From: a virus
Length of the DNA stretch: 64,000 nt
Reading direction: 5' to 3' (one strand)
IMG/VR virus record: IMGVR_UViG_3300046171_000202
Coordinates: 1 to 64,000 of that record
Part shown: positions 55,720 to 62,792 of the stretch, one piece after another
How the letters are laid out: each line of letters opens with the position of its first letter
Numbering within the stretch: position 1 is the stretch's first letter
Made by a program: the position numbers and the translations under genes
Notes under the pieces: generated by a model
Told to the model about the DNA's origin: nothing
What the model saw: only the letters and a program-made list of their open reading frames with translations
The model's database searches: none

Positions 55720-55743
55720 ATATTATTATAATTACACATTTAT
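55720..55743 (-). promoter_or_regulatory. Possible variant promoter before erf
   Basis: Minus strand AAATGTGTAATTATAATAAT, resembling the rightward string at 34186-34210 in its AATGTGTAAYTATAA part. It is 15 bases before ATG 55704. Weak. Confidence 0.3.
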
Positions 55744-55763
55744 TTTATTATTTAACATTTAAC

Positions 55764-56520
55764 TCAAAGATAATCAAGCACTTGCGAGTGATCTACGTTC
55801 TCTATTAATCGTTCAACAGCTTGCTTTTTTAACTGTGAAACCCTAACATATGCGCTAGTACCTTTTATCTGTAGTTTTTCAGCTATTTGCTTAGCACTGT
55901 GCTTATCACAGTCTAAACCGTAGCTTAATCTTAGTACTTCATATTCTTTGTGGTTTAAATGCTTTTTAAGTAAACCGATCAAATAAACATTAAGTAATTC
56001 TTTATTATACGGCTCTGACTGATCTGCAATTTGGTATGCCATATTCTCATCGTTATTAGGCTTTGCATCTATACTTAAGAATATACTATTAAAAAACATC
56101 TCAACCATTTGCCTGTTCTTTGCCGAAGTCTTTTCGTATTTCATTAAGCTTGTGTTCTGGTATACGTATATTACCTCTGTTTATATCTACAGCTCTTCGT
56201 ATTGCACCTTTAATTCGTTTGCTTAAAAAAGACTTATAGTTTTTTCTATGTCATCTGATTCACATAGCTTTTCCCAGTCGATCCTGTCAACAGCTGCTAC
56301 TAAACCTACTGATCCTTCTTGTATTAGATCAGTTAATGCTTAATACGCCAGATGCTTGCTGAGATGTAGAAAACTTACGTGCTAGATTTTCTACCAAAGG
56401 TAAGAACTTTACTATAAGTTCATCTCTAGTTAGCATCGCGTAATCTATTTCATCGTCAGGCATAGATCTATTAAGATCTTGTTTGTACTTTATATAGTTA
56501 CTTACGTTATAGCTCTTCAT
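55764..56520 (-). CDS. RNA polymerase sigma factor, three frame disruptions
   Basis: Region 2-like: YVMLTRDELIVKFLPLVENLARKF then, in the next frame, TDLIQEGSVGLVAAVDRIDWEKL. A third portion gives LSKRIKGAIRRAVDINRGNIRIPEH (region 2.4/3), and the last frame holds region 4: EYEVLRLSYGLDCDKHSAKQIAEKLQIKGTSAYVRVSQLK. Frame changes: about 56336-56345 (one base to skip), the A6 run at 56225-56230 (one base missing), and 56120-56145 (one base to skip). Start ATG 56520 overlaps the HTH gene end. It is the obvious candidate to direct phage promoters. Confidence 0.8.
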
Positions 56521-57124
56521 TTAATATTTGTTTTTCTTTTTTTAGTGTTTCGCACATATGGCGATATATAGTTCTCTGTGTTACGTTTAACGCTTTGGCT
56601 AGTTTATTTGTTGTAATCTTCTGACCTTCATCGTTTATATCTAACATGCATTGGTATAATATAGTTTTATCTAATTTATTTCTACCAATTAATTTACCTA
56701 CGATACTAAGCTTATCACTTAAACTAAGTCCCCAAGCGGCAGGTTTAAATATTACTTTCCTTAATTTGTTTACTGGTGGATCGATACCCTGATCAAATAC
56801 ATCTTGTATCATTTTATCTAATACTTTACTTTTAATAAAAAAGGTTACAAAACCGTTTTCTTTATTAGCAATAAATTTATATATAGATCTTAAAAAATCT
56901 TCGTTCTCTCCCTCATTTAAGAATTGTAACACTAAAAAATGCCACTTAAGTGACCTGTATGTAGTAATTTTAGCTTTACTAGCAAATAAAGTATAACACT
57001 GATGAGTACCATTGTTATAGTACATGTATAGATCGGTCTCTTGGCTGGGTTGATCCGACCAAGGATTACATCTAGTAATCACACGTCTATCGTGCAGCCA
57101 TTTTATTTTTCTATCATGTGACAT
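56507..57124 (-). CDS. Transcriptional regulator with C-terminal HTH
   Basis: 205 residues. N-terminal and central part (LMYYNNGTHQCYTLFAS-type) is unassigned; C-terminal TTNKLAKALNVTQRTIYRHMCETLKKEK is a clear helix-turn-helix. Overlaps the sigma gene by 14 bases, and lies directly after the class II promoter, so the pair are probably coexpressed early regulators. Confidence 0.75.
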   Translation of the reverse strand: MSHDRKIKWLHDRRVITRCNPWSDQPSQETDLYMYYNNGTHQCYTLFASKAKITTYRSLKWHFLVLQFLNEGENEDFLRSIYKFIANKENGFVTFFIKSKVLDKMIQDVFDQGIDPPVNKLRKVIFKPAAWGLSLSDKLSIVGKLIGRNKLDKTILYQCMLDINDEGQKITTNKLAKALNVTQRTIYRHMCETLKKEKQILNEEL

Positions 57125-57130
57125 TAGCTA

Positions 57131-57161
57131 GTTACTTATTAATCCTTATAGGCTATTGTCA
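57131..57161 (-). promoter_or_regulatory. Leftward class II promoter
   Basis: Minus strand begins TGACAATAGCCTATAAG and ends AATAAGTAAC; 26 of 31 bases equal to 732-762. It ends 6 bases before ATG 57124 of the HTH-sigma pair, again giving a leaderless or near-leaderless transcript. Confidence 0.6.
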
Positions 57162-57180
57162 TAGCCGTGTTATATTTACT

Positions 57181-57318
57181 TTATTTTTTTGTTTTATTTT
57201 TCTTTGTTTTAGTTACTTTTTTAACTTCGTTTACATATGCAGCATCTTCTAATGCGGCAACTAATCCATTAAAAAAATTACTTATTCCTTTAAATAATTT
57301 TATTATAATCTCCTTCAT
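57181..57318 (-). CDS. Small amphipathic/basic protein
   Basis: 45 residues: MKEIIIKLFKGISNFFNGLVAALEDAAYVNEVKKVTKTKKNKTKK. An amphipathic N-terminal helix and Lys tail, reminiscent of small membrane-acting or capsid-binding peptides. ATGAAGGAGA overlaps the preceding gene by 29 bases. Confidence 0.45.
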   Translation of the reverse strand: MKEIIIKLFKGISNFFNGLVAALEDAAYVNEVKKVTKTKKNKTKK

Positions 57319-57769
57319 AAATTTTCTCATTTTTGTTTGCTACTGTGTGTTTCTCAGCAATATAGTATCTCCAGTAGGCCTTTATACTACACGCGCTTTT
57401 GTATTCATCTGGCATTGCTTGAGGAGGCTGCTTAAAGTCTGACGTAGTCATGCCCATAGGAGGCCATTTAAGAGCATCTCTGCATTTAGTTATTGTTAAA
57501 TGTGTTTTGCCATATCTGAACGTATATTCATCTCCTAAAGCCATCATATGTTGGTATAACCAATTGTAATGCTTAGTATTAGAACGAGTCCAGATGGTGC
57601 TTGGATGGTTAATGTGGCTTACTTTGTATGGAACGTTGTCACCATTGCCATGAAAATGATGCGCCGAGCATAGCATTTGAGCTGACTCAAGAACCATTTT
57701 AACAACGTGTTTGTTGTACTGTAACCTAGCAGCCGTATCTGGATCTGCGTCTAAATAAAATATGTTCAT
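57290..57769 (-). CDS. Conserved phage protein, unknown function
   Basis: 159 residues. MNIFYLDADPDTAARLQYNKHVVKMVLESAQMLCSAHHFHG and later WLYQHMMALGDEYTFRYGKTHLT, RDALKWPP. The KH.VKM..ESAQ.LC signature is widespread in phages of many hosts; no activity has been established that I can name. Class I promoter copy 4 ends 6 bases before its ATG. Confidence 0.75.
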   Translation of the reverse strand: MNIFYLDADPDTAARLQYNKHVVKMVLESAQMLCSAHHFHGNGDNVPYKVSHINHPSTIWTRSNTKHYNWLYQHMMALGDEYTFRYGKTHLTITKCRDALKWPPMGMTTSDFKQPPQAMPDEYKSACSIKAYWRYYIAEKHTVANKNEKIYEGDYNKII

Positions 57770-58278
57770 GTATTTGTTATCTTTTGTTCTTCGTATTTGT
57801 TTTGTAAATGTGGTTTAACTTTGTGCCAATATTTTAATGTAGCTTTCTTTTTGTCTCCTCGAGGACCGCCATTCCATCTTCTTGATACGATCTCTGCGTA
57901 CTCCATAAATGTAACATACTCGCAGCATATATATTGCTCTGCTATAATGTTAAACATCTGTATAGATTTTGCTCTGCTGTAACGATCTTGTAATGAGTAT
58001 CTTACGTTTGACTTATGCTTGCGTAATATTCTATTAACTTCTCTTACGCATATAGGTTGTATCTGTAAACAGCCTACGGCTTTACCTCGATCACCGATCG
58101 CAGAGTCATTACCTCTACTTTCTACAAAAATTATTGCATCGATTAAATCTTCCCATGATGGCTCGATCGTTACTTTTACTTGCTCTGTGGTCGGAGCAGA
58201 TCTGTGTATAGCATTACTCGTGTTGCTCTTCGGCATCACTAAGCTTACTGCTATAGTTGCTATTAATAATTTGTTCAT
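57766..58278 (-). CDS. Lytic transglycosylase-like protein with signal peptide
   Basis: 170 residues. MNKLLIATIAVSLVM is a signal peptide; catalytic Glu53 in IIFVESRGND, then GDRGKAVGCLQIQPICVREVNRIL (SLT-fold) and EIVSRRWNGGP. Cleaves muramyl-GlcNAc bonds. Its place in the leftward half, away from the amidase, suggests a role in DNA entry or superinfection control rather than only lysis. ATGA overlap with the preceding gene stop. Confidence 0.78.
   Translation of the reverse strand: MNKLLIATIAVSLVMPKSNTSNAIHRSAPTTEQVKVTIEPSWEDLIDAIIFVESRGNDSAIGDRGKAVGCLQIQPICVREVNRILRKHKSNVRYSLQDRYSRAKSIQMFNIIAEQYICCEYVTFMEYAEIVSRRWNGGPRGDKKKATLKYWHKVKPHLQNKYEEQKITNT
57776..57808 (-). promoter_or_regulatory. 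Leftward class I promoter, copy 4
   Basis: Minus strand TTTACAAAACAAATACGA, 9 bases, GATAAC, exactly 6 bases before ATG 57769. It lies inside the end of the transglycosylase gene. Confidence 0.7.
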
Positions 58279-58496
58279 AAGTTTGCTTCTTTAACGAAGT
58301 AGTTGAATACTTCTGGTATATGTTTCTTGTAATACGGCTGTGTATCCATACACCAGTCCATTAGTTTTTCTCTACTTGTAAATTTTTCGTTTAGTGTTGG
58401 TATGTTAGGATTTTGTATCATTCTAAACATAGGGTTTAGCTCATCAATAAAATTTCCAACTGTCCAGCCTTCGTATATGTGTTTATCTCTATTCAT
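58275..58496 (-). CDS. Conserved small protein after DNA ligase
   Basis: 73 residues from ATG 58496 (MNRDKHIYEGWTVGNFIDEL). Contains LMDWCMDTQPYYKKHIPEVFNYF. The HIYEGWTVGDFI.EL...WC..NQPYYKK signature recurs in related phages as I recall. Overlaps the ligase end by 8 bases and the transglycosylase start by 4. Function unknown. Confidence 0.68.
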   Translation of the reverse strand: MNRDKHIYEGWTVGNFIDELNPMFRMIQNPNIPTLNEKFTSREKLMDWCMDTQPYYKKHIPEVFNYFVKEANL

Positions 58497-59326
58497 AATT
58501 TCTAATACATTTAAATAGTGGGTGTCTGTAGCTATTAGCTTTAGTTCTTTGAAAATAAGTAAAGGTAGCACGCTTGCCAATAAAAGAATCTACATTCTTG
58601 AGCATTGTTTTAAGATCCTTGTACGAGTAGCCCTTGCCCGGAGGACAGCCGAACACTATCCCGTCGTCATCTTGCATAATGAACTTGCCAAGCGTGCCAG
58701 TCCGTTTACCTTTACCAGTAACATAATCGATGATAGTAGCTTCGGTGTCGCTGAAGTCTTTGAACTTCATTAGATCGTAAGATCTACCGTGCTTGTATAT
58801 ACCATCGCCATTTCTTATAATTGAGCCTTCGTAGCCGAGTGATAGAAACTCTTCATGCTGAACTCTAGCGTAATTGTAGCTATCAACTAGTAATGCAGGA
58901 ACGTGCTTGATTTGTGCATCGTAGAAACCTGCGTTTACAAGTAACTGCATACGTGCTTGATAGTTGTCATACATAACACCATCGAAAGTAATCATATACG
59001 TGAAACTGTACTAGATGCTGAGCATCTAGCCTGTCTTCATCTGTAGGCTTTTGCTTGCGTACTAGTGATATGATCTTTTCGAAGTCGTGCTTTAGCTTGT
59101 GATTGTAAAGCTCGCCATCGAGTACTATATCTGGTTGTTCAGCAAAGAAAGGCTTGAGTGCCATTTCAATGTGACGCACGTTCATGAACTGCTTGCCGTT
59201 GCGTGAGAATGCACCGTCTTTCGTGAATAAGCAGCGAACGCCGTCGAGCTTTGCTTGAATGTAAACTGGTCTTGTAAAGTCGATACGTGAGTTATCGAAC
59301 TTGTGTGCTAACATGGCTTTTTTCAT
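58489..59326 (-). CDS. ATP-dependent DNA ligase, one frame disruption
   Basis: Motif I YIQAKLDGVRC (adenylated Lys26), LDGELYNH, then in the second frame LGYEGSIIRNG (motif IV), LMKFKDF (motif V) and a C-terminal OB fold ending RHPLFKCIRNYE. Junction at 58984: TTACTTTCGATGG reads HVYDYFDGVMYDNY only if the C is skipped, i.e. one extra base before GAT. About 279 residues. Motifs on both sides are intact. Confidence 0.85.
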
Positions 59327-59339
59327 TTTGTTTTATATT

Positions 59340-59371
59340 ATTATCCTTCTTGTGTCGTATTTGTTTTGTAA
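59340..59371 (-). promoter_or_regulatory. Leftward class I promoter, copy 5
   Basis: Minus strand TTACAAAACAAATACGA, 9 bases, GATAAT, 13 bases before the ligase ATG. It overlaps the final codons of the upstream gene. Confidence 0.7.
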
Positions 59372-59805
59372 TTTTTATCGTACTGTTGTAGAGCTTTTTC
59401 TGGTTTGCCTACAAATATAACAGTTCTAGTTGAAACTTTATATATAGACATATAAGTGTCATGACCTTCTTTAGGGTATAAAGTATATATGTACTCAGCC
59501 CAACCGATCTCGTTATCTATTGGGTGCAGATACATTTGACCTGCTCGATCTTTAAATTTAGCTATGAACTGAGCTGCAAAGCAACCTGCTCCATTAGCTA
59601 TCTCATTAAGATTTTTGTTATTACCTAAGCCATTAATGATCTTTATATCTTTTAACCACTCTGCGTACTCAACAGCCATATACTCTGGATAACCATCGTA
59701 CTGTTGGTATATGTTAACTAACGCTAACTCAGCTCTAGTATGACCTTCACTGTAAGACAAACCTTCTTGTCTTGGTATTATTCTTGTTAAACTTCTTGTA
59801 CCCAT
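59341..59805 (-). CDS. Conserved hypothetical protein
   Basis: 154 residues. MGTRSLTRIIPRQEG, YQQYDGYPEYMAVEYAEWLKDI, GCFAAQFIAKFKDRAGQMYLHP, YIYTLYPKEGHDTYMSIYKV. The GTRSLT.....YQQ.DGYP..MG signature is widespread in phage and bacterial genomes and of unknown function. Overlaps the deaminase stop by one base. Confidence 0.75.
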   Translation of the reverse strand: MGTRSLTRIIPRQEGLSYSEGHTRAELALVNIYQQYDGYPEYMAVEYAEWLKDIKIINGLGNNKNLNEIANGAGCFAAQFIAKFKDRAGQMYLHPIDNEIGWAEYIYTLYPKEGHDTYMSIYKVSTRTVIFVGKPEKALQQYDKNYKTNTTQEG

Positions 59806-60215
59806 TATATTTTAATTATTTTTATTCCTGATTCTTTCATAAGATCAAGCCCTTCGGTTGATCCTTCATAAACTTCTTTGTATACTACCTTAACTATGCC
59901 TGCTTGTATTATTAGCTTGCTGCAATCTTTACAAGGAGACAACGTGCAGTACAATGTAGATCCGCTTGAGCTGTTAGTAGATTTAGCTACTTTGACTATA
60001 GCGTTAGACTCTGCGTGCAGTACAGACCATTTTGTCTTGTTACCTTCTTCGCAAGTATTACAGAAGCCAGAAGGTGTACCGTTATAACCAAAGGATAATA
60101 TATTATTATCTTTAACTATAATGGCACCAACCTTCTTTCTACTGCATTTACTTAGCTGGCTAACTTCACCAGCTATGTTCATATACACTATGTCAAGTTC
60201 TTTAATATTAGGCAT
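59805..60215 (-). CDS. Deoxycytidylate deaminase (dCMP deaminase)
   Basis: 136 residues. Zinc site LHAESNA (His67, Glu69) and TLSPCKDC (Cys95, Cys98); substrate loop GYNGTPSGF. Converts dCMP to dUMP, feeding the TS-family enzyme at 51180 and the RNR pathway. Overlaps the next gene by 8 bases. Confidence 0.9.
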   Translation of the reverse strand: MPNIKELDIVYMNIAGEVSQLSKCSRKKVGAIIVKDNNILSFGYNGTPSGFCNTCEEGNKTKWSVLHAESNAIVKVAKSTNSSSGSTLYCTLSPCKDCSKLIIQAGIVKVVYKEVYEGSTEGLDLMKESGIKIIKI

Positions 60216-60672
60216 TGATCACTACGTCGTTTTGAAGTACCCAACCTTCAGCAAGTAATTCATCTTGCATTTCTTCTACTTTTTCATCAAAGTAATCTTC
60301 ATATACTTCTGATATTACATCTTGAAAAGTATAGTTTTCATCTTCTAGCTCTGAGAAATATATCTTAGCACCATCTTTGATCGCGTGAGGCATTTCATCT
60401 AGCCAACCATTTTCGTAGTAGTATACATCTTCGGCAATATTAATTTGATTACCATCGCCATATGCGCATACGTGCACGTCATAGCCATCAGCTGTTGATT
60501 CTATATAGAACCATCTAGTACAACTATTATCCCACATAGATACTATTTCAGCATCCCAGTGGTTTAGTACTACTTTAAGCTTGTCTTCGTGATCTGTATC
60601 ATGCGGTTGAGTGATACCTTTTTCTTCTAGTTTTTCCCATAGAACTTCTTCTATTATAATTTTATTTGACAT
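60208..60672 (-). CDS. Acidic hypothetical protein
   Basis: 154 residues, strongly acidic (WDNSCTRWFYIESTADGYDVHVCAYGDGNQINIAEDVYYYE ... SEVYEDYFDEKVEEMQDELL). Could mimic DNA or bind a host protein; that is inference from charge only. Promoter copy 6 ends 6 bases before its ATG. Confidence 0.6.
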   Translation of the reverse strand: MSNKIIIEEVLWEKLEEKGITQPHDTDHEDKLKVVLNHWDAEIVSMWDNSCTRWFYIESTADGYDVHVCAYGDGNQINIAEDVYYYENGWLDEMPHAIKDGAKIYFSELEDENYTFQDVISEVYEDYFDEKVEEMQDELLAEGWVLQNDVVINA

Positions 60673-60678
60673 ATTGTT

Positions 60679-60711
60679 ATTATCTTACTTGTTTCGTATT
60701 GTGTTTGTAAA
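60679..60711 (-). promoter_or_regulatory. Leftward class I promoter, copy 6
   Basis: Minus strand TTTACAAACACAATACGA, 9 bases, GATAAT, 6 bases before ATG 60672. Confidence 0.72.
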
Positions 60712-60951
60712 TTAATCTAGTAGTACCATATATGCTTCAGGGTTAGCTTTTCTAAACCAGTCGCAACCTTTTTGTACTATTGTCCAGTTTTGAGTCATGT
60801 TTGCACCCATAATTAGGTCATACATAGCTGCTTCATCTGCGCTACAGTCATAACTATCGCCTGAAAACGGGTTAGTGATCGTTTCGCCTTCAGAGTATTT
60901 GATACCATCAAACCACTCCGGTAATTCTACTTTTTCTTTTGTTTTACTCAT
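60712..60951 (-). CDS. Hypothetical protein
   Basis: 79 residues: VELPEWFDGIKYSEGETITNPFSGDSYDCSADEAAMYDLIMGANMTQNWTIVQKGCDWFRKANPEAY. The GE.V.NPFSG...... DAVEAMYD.IMG segment is common in T4-like and marine phage small proteins as I recall. Function unknown. Confidence 0.65.
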   Translation of the reverse strand: MSKTKEKVELPEWFDGIKYSEGETITNPFSGDSYDCSADEAAMYDLIMGANMTQNWTIVQKGCDWFRKANPEAYMVLLD

Positions 60952-61211
60952 AATGTATCTATTTTTAAATCGTTATCTTCTAAGAATAAATTACCACCCC
61001 ACCTAATATCATACACATCAGTTTCATACATATCTATACTACTGAATAAGTATATAGAATAAATGGTAGACATTTTAAGATCTTGATACAACATAGCTTC
61101 ATCTAGTTCTTTGTAGATAAGGTTAATACAGAAATCATACTCTGGTTTTTCTTTTTCTAATGCTGCTTTAACTTCTGGTCGAAGTCTTTGTAATAAGGTA
61201 ATTCTTTTCAT
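60948..61211 (-). CDS. Hypothetical protein
   Basis: 87 residues: RITLLQRLRPEVKAALEKEKPEYDFCINLIYKELDEAMLYQDLKM, then WGGNLFLEDNDLKID. Driven by class I copy 7 with a 24-base leader. No recognised family. Confidence 0.55.
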   Translation of the reverse strand: MKRITLLQRLRPEVKAALEKEKPEYDFCINLIYKELDEAMLYQDLKMSTIYSIYLFSSIDMYETDVYDIRWGGNLFLEDNDLKIDTL

Positions 61212-61235
61212 ATATTTTTATTTAATTTTATACTT

Positions 61236-61268
61236 AATATCCTACTGTCATCGTATTTGTTTTGTAAA
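61236..61268 (-). promoter_or_regulatory. Leftward class I promoter, copy 7
   Basis: Minus strand TTTACAAAACAAATACGA, 9 bases, GATATT, 24 bases before ATG 61211. It begins immediately after the 3' end of the tRNA-like RNA. Confidence 0.7.
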
Positions 61269-61271
61269 TTG

Positions 61272-61446
61272 TAGGCGCGGCAGGAATCGAACCTGCCTAC
61301 CATAGCTTTATTACTTACCTACATAGCTTCATTGCCTGCTGGTCGGGTGTCATCACTATGACAGATAAGTAAACCTTCATCGAGCCGTTTATTGCACCTC
61401 GTCAGGATCACGCCTTTAATCGCTATTTAAAATCCACTTGCGCCTA
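61272..61446 (-). ncRNA. tRNA/tmRNA-like structured RNA
   Basis: The minus strand 3' end has a perfect T-arm, GCAGG-TTCGATT-CCTGC (61280-61296), followed by acceptor CGCGCCT (61273-61279). Two partners are possible: AGGCGTG at 61415 (143-base RNA, one G-U pair) or TAGGCGC at 61440-61446, which pairs perfectly with GCGCCTA (175-base RNA). Internal hairpin TGTCAT-AGTG-ATGACA (61349-61364). GAGGTGCA and AAGC.ATGTAG recall conserved tmRNA segments, but no tag ending in Ala-Ala and no 3' CCA (ACAA) are seen. A reduced tmRNA, a tRNA-like decoy or a remnant are all possible. Confidence 0.45.
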
Positions 61447-61511
61447 TATACCCAGTCATTTGCCACCTTTGCTCGTCGCCGCGGTTTGTTATTTATTCGC
61501 TGGGTGTGTCT

Positions 61512-61670
61512 TTAGCTTATTAAGCTTTGTAGTTTTTCTACAGATAACTTGATCAGCTCTTGTCTTTTTTCGTGTGGTAGATCGTCCATCTGCCAATCCA
61601 CCGTGTCTAGTAGCAGCTCTTGCATGTGTATAGCAACGCCGCTAGCAATATCTTCAATTTTCTTCTGCAT
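61512..61670 (-). CDS. Small helical protein
   Basis: 52 residues: MQKKIEDIASGVAIHMQELLLDTVDWQMDDLPHEKRQELIKLSVEKLQSLIS. Helical, acidic middle. Overlaps the preceding gene by 17 bases. Function unknown. Confidence 0.55.
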   Translation of the reverse strand: MQKKIEDIASGVAIHMQELLLDTVDWQMDDLPHEKRQELIKLSVEKLQSLIS

Positions 61671-61794
61671 CTCTTTCTTCTCTGATTAATAGTTCTTCAA
61701 TTTCACACCATAGCATATCATATATTTGATCTTTGCTATAGTGTTCTTTTAATTTTGTGTAGGCTAATTCCCACGGTGACATAATTCTACTCAT
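61654..61794 (-). CDS. Small acidic protein
   Basis: 46 residues: MSRIMSPWELAYTKLKEHYSKDQIYDMLWCEIEELLIREERDAEEN. Overlaps genes on both sides. Function unknown. Confidence 0.55.
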   Translation of the reverse strand: MSRIMSPWELAYTKLKEHYSKDQIYDMLWCEIEELLIREERDAEEN

Positions 61795-61978
61795 AATTTC
61801 CATACATTACTATTGGTTTTTCTGTTAACATATACTCTACGTACATTATTTTATGACCTGCTTGCTCTATAAAGTCTTCTATCTTGCCCATCGATGTGTT
61901 ATAGTTGTACCTATAGCACTTACCGTCGTCGAAGTCGAGTATGAAGAGGTATGTTTTTTTATTAAATATATTTTCCAT
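61787..61978 (-). CDS. Small hypothetical protein
   Basis: 63 residues: MENIFNKKTYLFILDFDDGKCYRYNY ... IEDFIEQAGHKIMYVEYMLTEKPI. LFILDFDDGK is a beta strand with acidic end, but no HAD motif is complete. Promoter copy 8 ends 6 bases before its ATG. Confidence 0.55.
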   Translation of the reverse strand: MENIFNKKTYLFILDFDDGKCYRYNYNTSMGKIEDFIEQAGHKIMYVEYMLTEKPIVMYGNYE

Positions 61979-61984
61979 GTTATT

Positions 61985-62016
61985 ATTATCGATTGCTATT
62001 CGTATTATTTTTGTAA
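61985..62016 (-). promoter_or_regulatory. Leftward class I promoter, copy 8
   Basis: Minus strand TTACAAAAATAATACGA, 9 bases, GATAAT, 6 bases before ATG 61978. It overlaps the end of the upstream gene. Confidence 0.68.
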
Positions 62017-62381
62017 TTTCTCAAGTAGAAGTCTAACATATACTTCATACGTGCAAGTGGACTTAGTATTAACTCACGCTCCCAACACATAGATCTTCTA
62101 GTTGATAAACTACCGTCATTACTCATTACAGTCCACCTAGTTTCTTTCAAGTACTTCTTGTTTAGTTGATACCATCTACTTGTTGGAGATACTTTTCTTA
62201 CATAACCTGACTTAAAGCAAGCGATGCGCTGGCCTGTTGGCATAAGAAATGATCTTGTACCATTATTACGCTGGCGAGTTGTAGTTACTTCTTGTATACC
62301 ATATACTATTTCCATTGACTTTGCGAAAGCATCTTCCACCTTGTGGCGATCTTCGAATTTTATGTTATTATAATTATACAT
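61986..62381 (-). CDS. Hypothetical basic protein
   Basis: 131 residues, Arg/Ser-rich (TTTRQRNNGTRSFLMPTGQRIACFKSGYVRKVSPTSRWYQLNKKYLKETRWTVMSNDGSLSTRRSMCWERE). Recurrent short basic strands suggest nucleic-acid or ribosome binding, but no motif is certain. Overlaps the preceding gene by 8 bases. Confidence 0.55.
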   Translation of the reverse strand: MYNYNNIKFEDRHKVEDAFAKSMEIVYGIQEVTTTRQRNNGTRSFLMPTGQRIACFKSGYVRKVSPTSRWYQLNKKYLKETRWTVMSNDGSLSTRRSMCWERELILSPLARMKYMLDFYLRNYKNNTNSNR

Positions 62382-62550
62382 AAGTGTTACCGTTTATTGT
62401 GTACCATTGAGAGTACGAGTTATACTTCTTGTCTGCATAGTAGTAAGTTGTGTCTACTTTGTTTACAATTTTGTTCTCACCTTCGGTATCTATAGCTATC
62501 TTTGTAGCTACGCCGAAGTCATTTACTTCTAGTGTTTTAATTTTTTTCAT
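62374..62550 (-). CDS. Small hypothetical protein
   Basis: 58 residues: MKKIKTLEVNDFGVATKIAIDTEGENKIVNKVDTTYYYADKKYNSYSQWYTINGNTYV. Beta-rich and Tyr-rich. Unknown function. Confidence 0.5.
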   Translation of the reverse strand: MKKIKTLEVNDFGVATKIAIDTEGENKIVNKVDTTYYYADKKYNSYSQWYTINGNTYV

Positions 62551-62567
62551 ATAGTGTATTTATTTAA

Positions 62568-62786
62568 TTATCTTAAGCATGTTCCATAACCTTTGCGCCT
62601 TGCAGCTTTATTAATACTATCTGCTTGTGACTTTGGCATAAACTGAAAGTTATTACCTGTTTTGTGGTTAGTGATCGGCACTGCGCCATAAGGTTCAGTT
62701 GTACTACACTTGACACAAGTTTTGTACGATAGTTTTATTCTGACTGGGTGGATTGGACCACCACATTTGCAAAGTTGTATATTCAT
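62568..62786 (-). CDS. Zinc-ribbon protein
   Basis: 72 residues: LCKCGGPIHPVRIKLSYKTCVKCSTTEPYGAVPIT, i.e. CxCGG ... CxxCS, a zinc knuckle resembling the DksA/TraR ribbon found in many phages; then a basic helix. May bind RNA polymerase or nucleic acid. Promoter copy 9 ends 6 bases before its ATG. Confidence 0.68.
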   Translation of the reverse strand: MNIQLCKCGGPIHPVRIKLSYKTCVKCSTTEPYGAVPITNHKTGNNFQFMPKSQADSINKAARRKGYGTCLR

Positions 62787-62792
62787 GTTATT

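Larger units (their letters stand above)
61212..61511. other. 300-base non-coding gap with RNA gene and promoter
   Basis: No credible reading frame on either strand. Contains class I promoter copy 7 (61236-61268), the tRNA-like RNA (61272-61446), and further structured sequence: ACCCAG (near 61505) complementary to CTGGGT (near 61455) encloses a GC-rich CCGCGG patch. Confidence 0.7.

Noticed and set aside
57167-57442. 91-codon rightward hydrophobic frame
   Set aside because: Shadow of leftward genes at 57181-57318 and 57290-57769; Phe/Leu/Val composition from A/T-rich antisense.
61280-61296. Ordinary tRNA gene
   Set aside because: T-arm and acceptor are present but no 5' acceptor partner at 70-90 bases and no D or anticodon arm can be fitted; a longer tRNA-like RNA is preferred.
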